Positions 43,277 to 54,194 of a DNA stretch of 64,000 nucleotides are shown here, piece by piece. This stretch comes from Pinguiococcus pyrenoidosus. Lineage: Eukaryota; Sar; Pinguiophyceae; Pinguiochrysidales; Pinguiochrysidaceae. The position numbers were made by a program, and so were the translations under genes. The first letter of the stretch is position 1, and the number at the start of each line of letters is the position of its first letter. The DNA lies in contig JAAMXY010000009.1 in the NCBI GenBank assembly GCA_019677205.1, positions 22,764-86,763 on the forward strand. The letters run 5' to 3'. The notes below the pieces were generated by a model. That model was given only the letters and a program-made list of their open reading frames with translations, did not search any database and was not told where the DNA came from.

Positions 43277-45396
43277 TCATGCTTCTTTTCTGGTGCTGGT
43301 GACGCAGAGCCATCCTCTGCCAATCTCTGACCTCATCTCCCTGTAGTGCTCAAAGAGGCCTGGCGCACCGTCTGGGTTCGCCGCCATCTCCTGCGCATGC
43401 TGCTTCATGTACTTCGCCGCGATTCCGTCCGGGTTCGTCTGCAGAGTCGCGTCGTCGGGAGCCAGAGGGATGTGCCAGTGACCATCTACTATCTGAATCT
43501 CTCGGCTGAACGGGGGCGGCTCATAAACCACCACTTCGGGAAGCGGAGCGTCCTTCATTACCGGTCGCGACAAGTCGAAGTGCACCACCTGTGAGTACCG
43601 CCAACGCAGGAAGTCCCGGCTGCTCAGCAGCCACTTGCGATGATTCCGCATCCGATCATTGGACAGAACTTTTGTCAATGTTCGTTTCGGTGGCGCTGCA
43701 GCCGGCTTCTCAGGTTGCTCCGACTCGCCTCGCGTGGCGCGAAGCGCCTTCATGGTTGCCACGTCTCGTCTCCCAAAGCCTCTATCCTTGTTGACGCTCA
43801 GCTTCGGATTGCAGATGTCGAAGGGAGCCGTCCACTTGCTCTGCCCGTCTCTTGTGCTCAGCTGCACAGCATCTTGTTCTACGGCTACCGTAGCCAGCAT
43901 CCACAGGTAGTCATCGTGGGTTCCCTAAATGCGCCATGGCATCAGTCGAGGCCCTTCCTAGCGTTCTCACTCCGCCAGAGCGGGACCAGCAGCCTTACCG
44001 TGTCCACGACGTAGAGCTGGCCAGCTTCCTCCCAAGCCCGCAGCAACTCGACTTCGTCGGCACTCAGGTCGTTCATGTGCGTGTTCCGCCGATTCTCGAA
44101 TCTTATTGTATTGGGTACTCTACTGTTGCAGTATCTCTGCGGAAGAAGCACCAGGACGTTGGCCCCCGCGTCCTCGAGGTGCTGCTTGACCAGCGCTATC
44201 TGGATCACGTTGAAGCGGCCGGGGCCCATGTTCTGCTTCGTGTAGGCCACGTTGGCCCCGTCGAGCACGTAGTCGAAGTAGACGCCCCTCCTCGCGTTCT
44301 CCCGCATCCACCGGCTGAACCCCGCAACGCGCTGCAGCTTCGTCAAGCCGGTCAGGGAGGCCAGCTTTAAGATGTTCGAGCGCAACGCCGCGCGGTTCTG
44401 GGGGTTCAGGGGTTAAGGGTTAGCCGAGAGCACCGATCATTCTTGCTCGGCCTGCGAGAGGAACGAGCCTTGCTGCTGTCGTCTGGTCCTCACCTTTGCG
44501 TCCAACGTGACCTGAGACGCTCGAAAAGAGCAGGACGGACACGTGCCATCGTCCGCGAGATCCACGATCTCTGCACGAAGTGCAAACGGAGCGCTGGACT
44601 CCTCCCTAGGTGCCTCGCCTTCGTCCTTCGCGTGCTCCAACGCGTCGCAGAGCGCCTCGGCAAGGCTTTCTGGGATGCTGCTGTAGTGCTCAGCGTAGCC
44701 ACGAAGCAGCTCGTCAAAGTGCTGTGCAAACTGCTCGAGCGAGATGCTGCCGTAGCGCAGCGCCTTGATGGTCACGCTGAGCAGGTCCAGATACAGAATC
44801 GTCTTGTAGTCGGCGCGGGGCAACTCCGTCACGAAGCCCGGCAAGTGCTCGTAGCAATGCATCCGCCAGAAGCGCTTGGCCCCTTCAAAGTCCACCGTCT
44901 GCGTCTCCTCGTTTGCATACGCCGCCAACGCCGCTGCTAGCGTCGCCGGCTTGGGGTGAAGGCCCTGCCGCCGGAACTTCTGCAGCAGCTCAAAGGCCCC
45001 CTCCACCTCTCCCCGAGACACATGGAACATCACCAGGCTATGCAGCGTGCCCGTGTCCATCTTGTGGCCCCGTTTGCCCCAGATGTCGAGAATCTGTCTC
45101 ACGGGCGTGGCGCCAGAGTCCAGCAACCCGCTGAAGGCGCGCACGAAGGCGCTCATGACATGCTTCTCGAAGTCGGCACGAGGACTGCCAAGGCCCTCCA
45201 GCCACGTCTTGACCTCCCGCCACAGGCGGTGCAACACGTCTCCCGAGCGCTCCGCAGCAGGCAACTTCACCTGCGCCAGAACCACGTTGTTGGCGCGGAT
45301 GATGTTCGAGGGCCACCGCTTGCTGCTGCCCAGTCTCCTCTTCATCCCGCCGCCTGCCACGGCCCAGCAGCCGCGGACGCAGTGGCGCAGGCGCAT
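43277..45396 (-). CDS. PRORP: Protein-only RNase P (PRORP)
   Basis: Exons 45396-44494, 44397-43999 and 43924-43277, all phase 0, 649 residues (632 if ATG 45345 is used). PPR-type helical repeats (~60-230) include ILDIWGKRGHKMDTGTLHSLVMFHVSRG and AFELLQKFRRQGLHP. The zinc-site Cys pair is CPSC. The NYN metallonuclease shows FDYVLDGANVAY, the catalytic pair in GTHDDYLWML, and LSNDRMRNHRKW; the end has HWHIPL and RGWLC, completing the structural zinc site. It removes the 5' leader of tRNA precursors without an RNA subunit. The basic, Arg-rich N terminus (MRLRHCVRGCWAVAGG) suggests an organelle address. A Pro/Ala-rich insert lies before LSNDRMR. Exon 3 frames within VLLPQRYCN...TIRF may contain a further in-frame intron. 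Donors are GTGAGG and GTAAGG. Confidence 0.88.
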
Positions 45397-45529
45397 GGCG
45401 CCGCGGCCTCTCCTACGCTGCCAACGCCGCTGCGCGACACCGAGGAACTTCGTCGGCGATTTGGCCGGTGTCGCGCAAGCAGCGGGACGCCCAACGAGGA
45501 AAAAAAGGCTTTGGAGCGCCACAGAGGAG

Positions 45530-46090
45530 ATGACAGGGCTGGCGGTGCTGGGCATCTTGTTGCTGAGCACGCGTGGACTGCGGGGCTTCAAGGCGGCGGC
45601 TGGCGGAGGTCTACGCCTGCCTTCGCGGAGGCTCTTTGGCCAGAACGTCGAGGAGCTGATGGTGTCGGACGTGGTGGAGTTCACTGCCGAGGCCGATGCG
45701 GCAGGAGGGCGGCCTGTCCGAGTGGGGGCGATCACGGAGCTTGGGGGCGTGAAGGAGCTGCGGCGGAGGGAGCCTGCGGAAGGGGACGGGACCTTGGAGC
45801 TGTGCTTCGTGGAAGATGCGGAGGAGTTCGAGGTGGACGACGTCGTGGTGCGAAGAGTGCTGGCGGAGTCTTGGATGGAGCAACGAGCCATGGAAGATCG
45901 GGTGCTCAATCCTCACGGAGGTGAGTCCGAGGCCCGAGTCTGCCCGCCGACGGCAGCGAAAACGCGAAAACTCAACGAAGCTTGTCTTTCGCTCTTGTCT
46001 GGTTGCACAGAGGTTGCGGAAGATATCTTCTTCGTGCCGAGGAGCGCGCTCAGTGGCGACTGCGTCATCTGGCAGCGTGAAGACACGTGA
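45530..46090 (+). CDS. Predicted plastid-targeted protein with conserved NPHGE motif, function unknown
   Basis: Two exons, 45530-45920 and 46011-46090, 156 residues, donor GTGAGT. MTGLAVLGILLLSTRGLRG followed by FKAAAGGGLRLPSRRLFG is a bipartite plastid presequence with Phe at the cut. The mature part has SDVVEFTAEADAAGGRPVRVG, an acidic ELCFVEDAEEFEVDDVVV block and the junction-spanning motif RVLNPHGEVAEDIFFVP. I recall similar NPHGE-bearing plastid proteins in plants and algae but cannot name a function. An earlier in-frame ATG at 45395 overlaps the PRORP start on the other strand; 45530 gives the better presequence. It converges with FANCI, 16 bases between stops. Confidence 0.72.
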   Translation: MTGLAVLGILLLSTRGLRGFKAAAGGGLRLPSRRLFGQNVEELMVSDVVEFTAEADAAGGRPVRVGAITELGGVKELRRREPAEGDGTLELCFVEDAEEFEVDDVVVRRVLAESWMEQRAMEDRVLNPHGGESEARVCPPTAAKTRKLNEACLSLLSGCTEVAEDIFFVPRSALSGDCVIWQREDT

Positions 46091-46106
46091 AGTGGCGGAC
46101 GACGGA

Positions 46107-49100
46107 CTACTCCTGAGCGGTCGCGTTCGGCCTCCGCTTCTTCGCGCTGCCGTGCCCGCCAGAGCGATTCAACCGGAAGTCCCTCGCCCTCCGCCTCTTC
46201 AGCCAGCGGCCGGCGGGAAGATGCTGCGCCTTGGATCGCTTCAGAAGCTTCAGGAGATGCACGTCAAGTTGCTCGGCTTCGAAGATCAGCGAAGGAATCA
46301 ACTGCGAAGGGTCAACCCGCAGAACGACAGGTCAGCGCTTTCTCTCCGATGAAGCTCATCGGGACAAGACGACAAGACGACAAGATGACAAGGCGCACCT
46401 TGAGCTCCCTCGAGAGCTTCTGCTTGGACGCCGCTGCACCCTCGCGGCCTTCAATGTGTAGTAGGAAGGTGTCCATATCGATAGCTACTTTCCGCGTGAT
46501 TCCGTCCAGCAGTTGGGAAAAGTGGTCCGATATCGTCTCCTCCTTGCTTGCGATCTGCTGCTTGATCAGATTCGTCACCAGCTTGAAGAGGCGCTTCAGC
46601 ACGGCGGCGAGGCGCTCACAGCTTCGTCCGGTCAGCTTGCTTTGGCAGAAGACATCGATGGGTATCGCCACCTTCAGGATCCTCGTGCAAACGATCCGGT
46701 CCGTGGGGTCCAAGGACGCCTGGTACTCGTCGGTGTCGGAGTCGTCCGGGCTGCTCAGCGGCTTGGGACCGGGCCTACCGAAGGTCTTCTTCCGCTGGCG
46801 GACCAGGTACTCCACGTCCTCCAGGGCTCGCTCGACGTACGCCAGGCACACCTCGCTCACCGGGGCGGCAGTCGTGGAGCCGTCGTCGTCATCTCGGCGC
46901 AGGATCCCGTTCATCCGGTTCGCTCCGACCTCATAGGGCACGCGTCCTCCGTCGTCCGACAGGATCGTCCTCTCGGCAGTGTCCTGAGAGTCCATTCCGA
47001 CACAGTCGCTGACGCCCAGGGCCAGATCTGTCATGAACCCAATGTTCACCGCGCCGCTGCTCCCACAGCTTTCGATGTACAGAGTTGTGAGCGACGCTGC
47101 CAGCGCCCCGCTTTCGACCGGCTGCTCCTTCAAGAAGCTTCGGAGTTCCGAGGAATACTCGCTGCATGCATCGTTTCCCGAGGCGTCCTTGCCCAGATAG
47201 TCCAGGAGGAAGCGCGATATTCCTATCAGGCTCTCGCATTCCTTCACGGGAACCGGCTCCTCCCTCAGGAGCTCGCTTAGAAGCTGAAGGATCCGCTTGA
47301 GATACGGGAGGATGGCGTCCTCTTTCTCGTCGCCAAACTCGTCGCTGTGCAGCGGCCACGAGCTGGTGAGCACGTGGTGGAGATGGCCTATCCTTGTGGA
47401 CAACGACAGCTCCTTCCGCTCGCTGAGAGCATCAAAGGCAGATGAAAGAGTCTTCAGAGTCTGATTCACGCACAGGCGCTCCGTTGCGCCCTGCGTCCCG
47501 CTGGTCTGCGAGCACATCCGGCAGCGCATGACCACGTACGTCTTGAGCAGTTGTATCGACTGCCGCTCGAGCGTGCTGCGAATCGCATCTGAACTTCTCT
47601 TCGCATCAATCTCAAGCGCAACGGTGGTCTCCTGAAGGAAGGGAGCCGAGTCACCGTGGACGAAGAGAGCAGGGAGGATACCGTTTCGCAGCATCTCAAC
47701 GTGCATCGCACACGTCTCCAGCAAGAAGCTGTGGAACAAGGGCTCTGCTTGCACGTCTCTCAGGAGAGACACAACCTCAGCCGAAAGAGACGTGCGCTCC
47801 ATCATCTCTTCATCTTCGTGCGTACTCGTGCTCGCGTCCTCACGATTGATCAAGGATGTAAAGGCATCGATGACCTCCACCGAAACGCATGGGACTCTAT
47901 TCACCAGACACGCAACTTCCTCGCTGGGCTTCTCCTTCTTCTTCTTTTTGCCCGTTGAAGAGTCGATCTGGTTCGTGAGGCGGTTGAGAAGACTTCGCCG
48001 AAGCCGAAAGAGCTTCTTCGCGGCCATGATGCGCTTGCAGGAAATGTTGTCCACCGCTTCGCTGCCGCAACTCTGAGAAGCGCCCTCCGGCATGGCGATG
48101 ACGACGTCCAAGAGGACTTCGAACAGGGGCAACAAGATGCTCGCAACCCCAAGGTTTCGGCGCGCATCCTCCGTCGCATTGGAAAACCTTGCCGCCCGCT
48201 CGAGATCAAAGTCGGTCAAGTCCAGCTCCGAGACGCAGAGAGCAAACTCCATGAGGAACTCGGCAGCTTGCATGATGGCGTCATCACCGTCGTCCTTCCT
48301 CCGTCCCGCCGCCGCACTTCCACCGCCCTCCTGGCGAGCGCTAGCTATGATGCTCGACAGGGCAGCAACAAGAGAGTGGAGCGGCTCCACGACGGTCGAC
48401 GAACCCGACTTGAAGCACCGTTGAAGCTCGATGGGAGGCACGGTCTTCCCGTCGACGCAGATGAAGCGCTGGAGATGCTGCATGAGCATCGCGAGGATCT
48501 CATCCCGCAGATCACTGCACGCCCGGAAGGTCTCGACAAGCCCGACGTAGTAGGACTCCCTGATCTTGATCTGCTGCTGAAAGCACCGCCGGAGCAACCC
48601 CATCGACTCTTCCACCGGGACCTGGACTCCGTTTCCCCCGCCAGCTGCTTCCTGCATGTAGCCCATCTCAACGAGAAGCAGGAGCCCCTGCGTCGCGATG
48701 ATTCTGGCCGGCTCCTCACGGCTGAACAAGCCTTTTCTCAGGGGAAGCATCAGGTGATCCTGGAGGGAAGGCCGCATCTGGATCAGTTCGGCAGTCGCTC
48801 GCAAGAGGTGTATCGCGGTGCGCGGAGTGAACATGCATATCGCGCCGAGCATGTCCTTGATGTCATTCAGGGTCGCGTCGTCGAGGAGCTCCGGACAGCG
48901 AGAGCACACATCTGCAAGAAGCCGGATGTACTCGTTGCAGTTTGGGGCCCTCACCATCACCCGGCAGAGGATGCACTCGGTCAGGGATTTGCGGATGAGA
49001 GGATGGTGAAAGAAAGCTTCGACGAGGAGTCGCCGCCCAAGATCGCACGCTCGTCGCTGAGGGGCCGACGCTACGTTTGGGCGGCCCCGTTTTCCGCTCT

Positions 49101-50334
49101 TCGCCCGATGCGCCGGCGCGTCCACGGGATCGCTCTTGACGCAGTCAACCAGCGCCGTGCCGAGGGCCAAGAGCGAGGATGACAGGTGCTCCCACTTCGC
49201 GCTCATCTGCACAACGCTCAGCAGGCAGGCTTCGATCTGCTGGCCGGCTCCTTCGTAGGTGAGGTCGGACTCTCTGCTGCGCTGCCGCCGCCGGAGGCGC
49301 ATCGAAGCCGCCTTCTTCCTCAGCTTCTCCTGCAGCTGCAGCCACTCGGAGCGCTCCATGCGAACGGAGTGGCTGTGGAGATCGAGGACCAGCTGCTTGA
49401 CCAGGTTCGTCACCTTCTCCTCGGCGGTCGAGCGCATCAAGCAGAGCAGCGCGGCTGCTCGGAAGGTTCCAAAGCATTCCCATGCCTCCTTCCCATCCGT
49501 GTTGGCCTGGTCGACAATCTTGATCATGGTGCTTGCCAGCTGCGGGTCCTGCTGCGTTGCAAACTCCAGGTGGTGAAGCGTCGTGCCCATGATATCCCGA
49601 GTGCGAAGCATCTGTGCCCTTATGGCCTCTTCGTCCGTCTCCAGTGTGCTGGAACTCTCGATGGGAGTGCCGGACGCTCCCCTCTGACTGTTGCACAGGC
49701 CTCGCCTATCCAGGTTGTCGAAGAAGTTGCAGACCCCGGCCAGGATCTCGAACTGCATCCCGTGGGAGCTGAAGAGGAGGAGCTGGTATACCAGCGACGG
49801 GATCTCCTCGAGCGTCACCCGCTTCAGCTCCTTCAGCACGCGGTCTACAACGGCGTAGATGTCGTCAGGCTGGAGCCGGAAGTCCTTGAGCACCTTCACC
49901 ATGCCGATCGAGCAGCCGCCGGGCCATTTCGCGCGACACAGCCGACTCACAACTTCGGACGTGCGTTCCGACGCACTGGGAGCTTGCATGTCGTCCTTAC
50001 AAGCACCGAGGTGCAGGAGCTTCGGCAGGATCTCCAGCGCTTGGGCACAGCCATTGAGCGAAGCATTGGTGGTCTCTTCATTGCTGGTATCTGCGTGGAA
50101 CGGACGGATCAGCACCTCGGTCAAGGCACGAATATCGCCCAGTCCCAGGTCCTCAAGCACTTCTGACAGGAAGCTGAGAAGCCTGCCGGAGTCCTTGCCC
50201 TGGATCTGCTCGTACTGAATGCGTTCAACGCAGAATGTCAAGGCTTGGAGCGATAGGCCGCCCGCCTGCTCTTTCAGCACATCCAGAAGCGCTGGAACGC
50301 CTTGTTGCAGGGCCTCTTCCACCGCTTCTGCCAT
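46107..50334 (-). CDS. FANCI: Fanconi anaemia group I protein (FANCI)
   Basis: Exons 50334-46399 and 46301-46107, 1376 residues (human 1328). The helical-solenoid protein begins MAEAVEEALQQGVPALLDVLKEQ and carries family blocks such as LTFCVERIQYEQIQGKDSGRLL, EEIPSLVYQLLLFSSHG and GICMFTPRTAIHLLRATAEL. The second exon restores the FANCI C terminus (IPSLIFEAEQLDVHLLKLLKRSK...RARDFRLN, then a basic tail), found only by splicing at donor GTGCGC. FANCI pairs with FANCD2 as a DNA clamp for interstrand cross-link repair. The ubiquitinated Lys (human K523) could not be located with certainty. The first ATG in frame is 50334. Divergent to the TrmK gene. Confidence 0.9.
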
Positions 50335-50658
50335 CTTCCCCACTGGTAGTTTGGGCAAGGCGAGGCGTTTGGGAGCTCAAAAGCGAAAAGCAGAGGACAC
50401 GTAGCACCCGCGATGTGCTCAATCACTCACAGGGGATTCCTGCGAAAAGCGCGGGAAAATCGAACGTTTGTCCCCATGGCGGTATGTTTAAAATTTAATA
50501 TTGGATGTTTATATTGATAATTGTAGGAATATTTCAAAATAATATCTATATTCAAAACTAAGACCTGTTGCGCGCGGCACGTCGGCTTCGCGCCGCTTGT
50601 TTCAAGAGACGACGATTTTCTATGTGGGTGAAAGTCGAGTGCTGCGTCGGCTGCAATC
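50335..50658. other. Divergent spacer FANCI/TrmK with AT-rich island
   Basis: 324 bases. Bases ~50487-50565 are AT-rich (ttaaaatttaatattgg, caaaataatatctatattc). Probably the shared promoter; no gene. Confidence 0.5.
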
Positions 50659-51756
50659 ATGTGCAGGTCCGCAGCTGTGATCTGGCTGCTGCTCATGGCT
50701 CACGTGGGCGTGCCATTCGCTCTTCGGCCGCCGCTGCGACTTCAAAGCTCCGCACACAGCGCTGAGCAAGGTATCCAACGTCAGCGAGACGCTTCTCGTT
50801 CTTCGCCGGTCACAGGCGTTGCTGACGAACATCGCATGGACCTCACAGACCCACTGGAAGAGTTCCGTCGGCGCTACGATCGCTTGGCACGGCTGCTCCA
50901 TCTGGTGGAGCCTCTGCCGCGAGCACCCTTGGCGGATGCTGGCTGCGACCACGCTCTTTTGAGCCTCGCAGCGGTCCTCACGGGGGTCTCCAGGCATGTG
51001 GTCGCCATCGATCAGGCCGAGGAACCCTTGAGAAGGGCGTACCGCCACATCACCGCGCTGCAGAAAGATGCGCGAGTCCTTCCCGGTTCCGGGTGGCCGC
51101 AAGTCGTGGTGAAGAATTGGGAGAAGCCGCAGGTGTTCTCCTCGGAGGAAGAGGAAGCACAGTATTGCACTTCTGATGCGTACTTCGAGCTGCGGTTGGG
51201 GAGCGGCGCGCACGTCTTGCACGAGGGCGAGCTTCTGGATGGAGGCACGTCGGAGCAGGGCACCGTGGTGGTTGCAGGCGTGGGCGTGCGCACCATGCTT
51301 CGGGAGATCCTGAGCGGCTGCGTGAGGGCAGGTGCCGGGCGGCTTTTGCTGCAACCGACCCAGAGCACGCTCCTCGATCTGTTCCTGCTCCGAGAGGCCC
51401 TCGAGAGCTCGGGATGGTCGCTGGAGAAGGAGGACCTGTGCTTCAGCAGAGGGAGGTTCTACGCGTCCGTCTTCGCGACAGCCGGCCATGGCGCCGTGGA
51501 CCCGTCCCTCCCTAGGGCGTCTCGGGTTCTGTCCGGGTCCGAGGTGCCTTCCGTAGAGATCGAGCTGGAGAAGAACCTTCTCTTTGGCCGGCTGCGAGTC
51601 GACGCGGATGAGATGCTTTTCCGAGCGTATCTGACCGAGCAACGGGCGATCCTTGAGAAGGCCGCTCTGAAAGCGAGGCAGTTGCGGGCAGGAGGGTACT
51701 CCGTGAATGCTTCCCTGCAACGGCAGGCCTTCTGGGTCTCTTTGCTCCCGGACTGA
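50659..51756 (+). CDS. trmK: Plastid-targeted TrmK-like tRNA (adenine-N1) methyltransferase
   Basis: Single exon, 365 residues. MCRSAAVIWLLLMAHVGVP is a signal peptide and FALRPPLRLQSSAHSA a transit-like stretch, so plastid targeting is predicted. The Rossmann domain matches bacterial TrmK (COG2384): RLARLLHLV, LADAGCDHALLSLAAV (AdoMet motif I, usually DIGSDHA), VVAIDQAEEPLRRAYRHI, TVVVAGVGVRTMLREIL (usually IAGMGG), RLLLQPTQSTLLDLFLLREAL and ASVF. TrmK makes m1A22 in bacterial tRNAs. An insert of ~40 acidic residues lies between motif II and the catalytic loop. An organellar tRNA target is inference. Confidence 0.85.
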   Translation: MCRSAAVIWLLLMAHVGVPFALRPPLRLQSSAHSAEQGIQRQRDASRSSPVTGVADEHRMDLTDPLEEFRRRYDRLARLLHLVEPLPRAPLADAGCDHALLSLAAVLTGVSRHVVAIDQAEEPLRRAYRHITALQKDARVLPGSGWPQVVVKNWEKPQVFSSEEEEAQYCTSDAYFELRLGSGAHVLHEGELLDGGTSEQGTVVVAGVGVRTMLREILSGCVRAGAGRLLLQPTQSTLLDLFLLREALESSGWSLEKEDLCFSRGRFYASVFATAGHGAVDPSLPRASRVLSGSEVPSVEIELEKNLLFGRLRVDADEMLFRAYLTEQRAILEKAALKARQLRAGGYSVNASLQRQAFWVSLLPD

Positions 51757-53061
51757 TGCACAATCCAGGAATCCGCTTTCGGCGGCAGAAGCTCCTGCGT
51801 TCATTCATGTGCTCGTTAGGAGCTGAGTTCCTTCGGTTCACATCTGACATTCGTAACAGCACACAGTTCGAGGTGAGATGAGACGAGGTGAGGGGAGGTG
51901 AGATGAGACGAGGTGAGGGGAGGCGAGATGAGGCGAGATGAGGCGAGCGAAACAACGAAGAAGCTGAAGAAGAATTCAAAGAACTCAAAGAACTCGAAGA
52001 ATTCTCGGAAAGAATTCAGAAAATTCAAAGAATTCTGAGCATGCGTAAAATTCATAGAATTCATAAAACTATGAAAAAAATCAAAGAAACTCGAAATCGG
52101 ACGACGGTGTCCGTCCGGTCGTCACGGGCGAGCACGGTTTGGTGACGCAGAGCTATCACCGCAACCTCACCTACTGGCCTGGGGCTGCATTTGCGAAAAT
52201 TTCGTGCACTTGCGGTGACACTGACGCGCTCCAGTGTTGGATATTAAGCCGCCGCAACAGTCATGACCCTCCCAATCGAATCATTCTGAAATTTATCGAT
52301 CGCTCCTGGCTTGCTCGAGTTGCGCAAGTCGCAGCGGTCGTCACCAACCGCCAGCCAATTGGAAGGGACGTGGGCCTCAATTTCACCGCAAGCCTGCTTG
52401 TTGGCGTCAGCGTACTAGCTTATGCATTGCCGCGGCAGCAGCAACGGTCGAGCAACGGTTCCAAACGAGGAAGAAAGTGGCGCTGAATGGATTCCAGTTT
52501 TCCCGCCGTCCATCAGCGCACTTTGCTATGGATGTATAAGATTCGGAATCCTTGGATCGTATTCCTCCGTAGCAGCGAGGGGCAAGGCAAGTGCCATTTG
52601 GACACGCCCGCAGGGCCGTTGAACGCTTGCGCAAGCGAGTCGCAGCCGTTTACGGGTCACTCAATCGAAGACCTTCTGCATGCCCCTGGGGAGTTCATGC
52701 TGAGTCTTATTTATTCGTACTCGAAGCAAGATTTATATGAAAGTAAATGGGGAAAATGTGTGGAGCATGAAACGTCTTGTGAAATTTTGCCTTTGCTGCC
52801 GCAGCCAATCAGGAAGCATCTGCTCCAGTTCGCCACACTTCAGTACCGGATTCCGTCTCTCCAGTGTTCCGCTTGCAGCCTCCCACCCCGCCGTTTGAAG
52901 CCAACGAGTGCGCCGGGGGCCAACACTTCGCTCGCAGCCACGCCGCGCAGTTCCAGTTGCACAGCCGAGCTTGGGAGTCTTTGCAGTCCAGCCTTTGTGC
53001 GTCGTCCTTGCTCGTTGCCGCGCCCGTTGCCCTGTCCTGCCTGGAGAAATCATCGGTCAAG
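51757..53061. other. Spacer TrmK / PS-rich surface protein
   Basis: About 1.3 kb. A 26-bp repeat (gaggtgagatgagacgaggtgagggg type) lies at 51870-51950, and an aaagaactc/aagaattc repeat at 51965-52075. CCAAT boxes occur at 52355-52359 and 52804-52808. A 245-codon frame from 52487 lacks recognisable domains and overlaps the next gene's first exon, so it was not called. Confidence 0.5.
51870..51950. repeat. GA-rich minisatellite (26-bp unit, degenerate)
   Basis: Two near-perfect 26-base units followed by shorter gaggcgagat units. Located just downstream of the TrmK stop. Confidence 0.8.
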
Positions 53062-54163
53062 ATGCTTTCTTGGAGCGCCGTCCTTCTGCTTTCGCTGGCT
53101 CCTTCGGCCTGGGCCGTGCCGAGCGCCGAGCCCAGCTATGACCCAACGGCGGAGCCCAGTTCCTACCCAACATGTAAGTGCGGCTGGCGGCAGTGCCCAC
53201 GGGAAGCTCGGCAGCCGCTCATGATGGACACCTCTTCGCAGCGGAACCCACGATAAGCGTCCAGCCGTCCGTCAGCCCCTCGCTGCTGCCCAGCTACATG
53301 CCCAGCTACACGCCGTCCGAGACGGCGTCTGCGGCGCCCAGCTACACGCCGTCGGCGCTGCCCAGCTACATGCCCAGCTACACGCCGACCGGGCTGCCCA
53401 GCTACCTGCCCACCATCAGCCAGATGCCCACGTCGGAGCCGTCTTCCCTGCCCACCACGGAGCCGACCATCAGCTCCCCGCCGTCCGTGGAGCCCTCGTT
53501 CGAGCCGTCCCTGGAGCCCAGCGCCGTGCCGTCCTCCTACCCGAGCGACGAGCCCACATTCGCCGAGAGTGGCCGGCCGACCTTCGTTGGAGATGTGAGC
53601 ACCACGCTCGAAGTTACGCTCAGCATCGGCGGCCTGCCCGACGAAGTCGCCTGCAGCGAGGAGCTGGAGGCCCTCATCGTGGAAAGCTTGAACTTCGCCG
53701 TCTGTTCCAGCTGCGGCCTGGTGGTCGGCGACACCTGCTTCGCCTCGCAGCAGAATGGCGTGCTCAGCATCACCACCACGGACTTCACCTGCCCGGATGA
53801 CTCGTCCATGGACATGGCAGTGGACGGCATCACCTTCGGGGGCCGTCGCCAGCGTCGCCAGAGGCGGCTCCACGGCCGGCGCCTCGAGATCGACGCGGAC
53901 TTCGACGGCGACATCTCCTTCACGCAGACGGACGCCGACGCGGCTGGCGTGGACACTTCCGGAGACTTCGCCGGCGACATCTCCAGCAACCTCGATACAG
54001 CGCTCCAGCAAGCGGAATCCGACCCGGCTGGATCGACGTTCTTCGGGACCTTCACGGACAAGCTCGTGGAGGAGATTGATGCAGCTGGAGGTGAAGTGGG
54101 AGGCCTTAGCTCAGCCGAAGCCGGCGATGTGGCCGGCGGCCTTTCCGTTACCATCGTGGAGGA

Positions 54164-54194
<31 letters not shown>

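Noticed and set aside
45396-45909. N-terminal extension of the PRORP open frame
   Set aside because: Ser/Thr-rich and antisense to the plastid-targeted gene; the frame has better starts at 45396 or 45345.
52487-53224. 245-codon plus-strand frame upstream of the PS-repeat protein
   Set aside because: No domain, ends inside the first exon and intron of the PS-repeat gene in another frame, and upstream CCAAT boxes mark the area as promoter.
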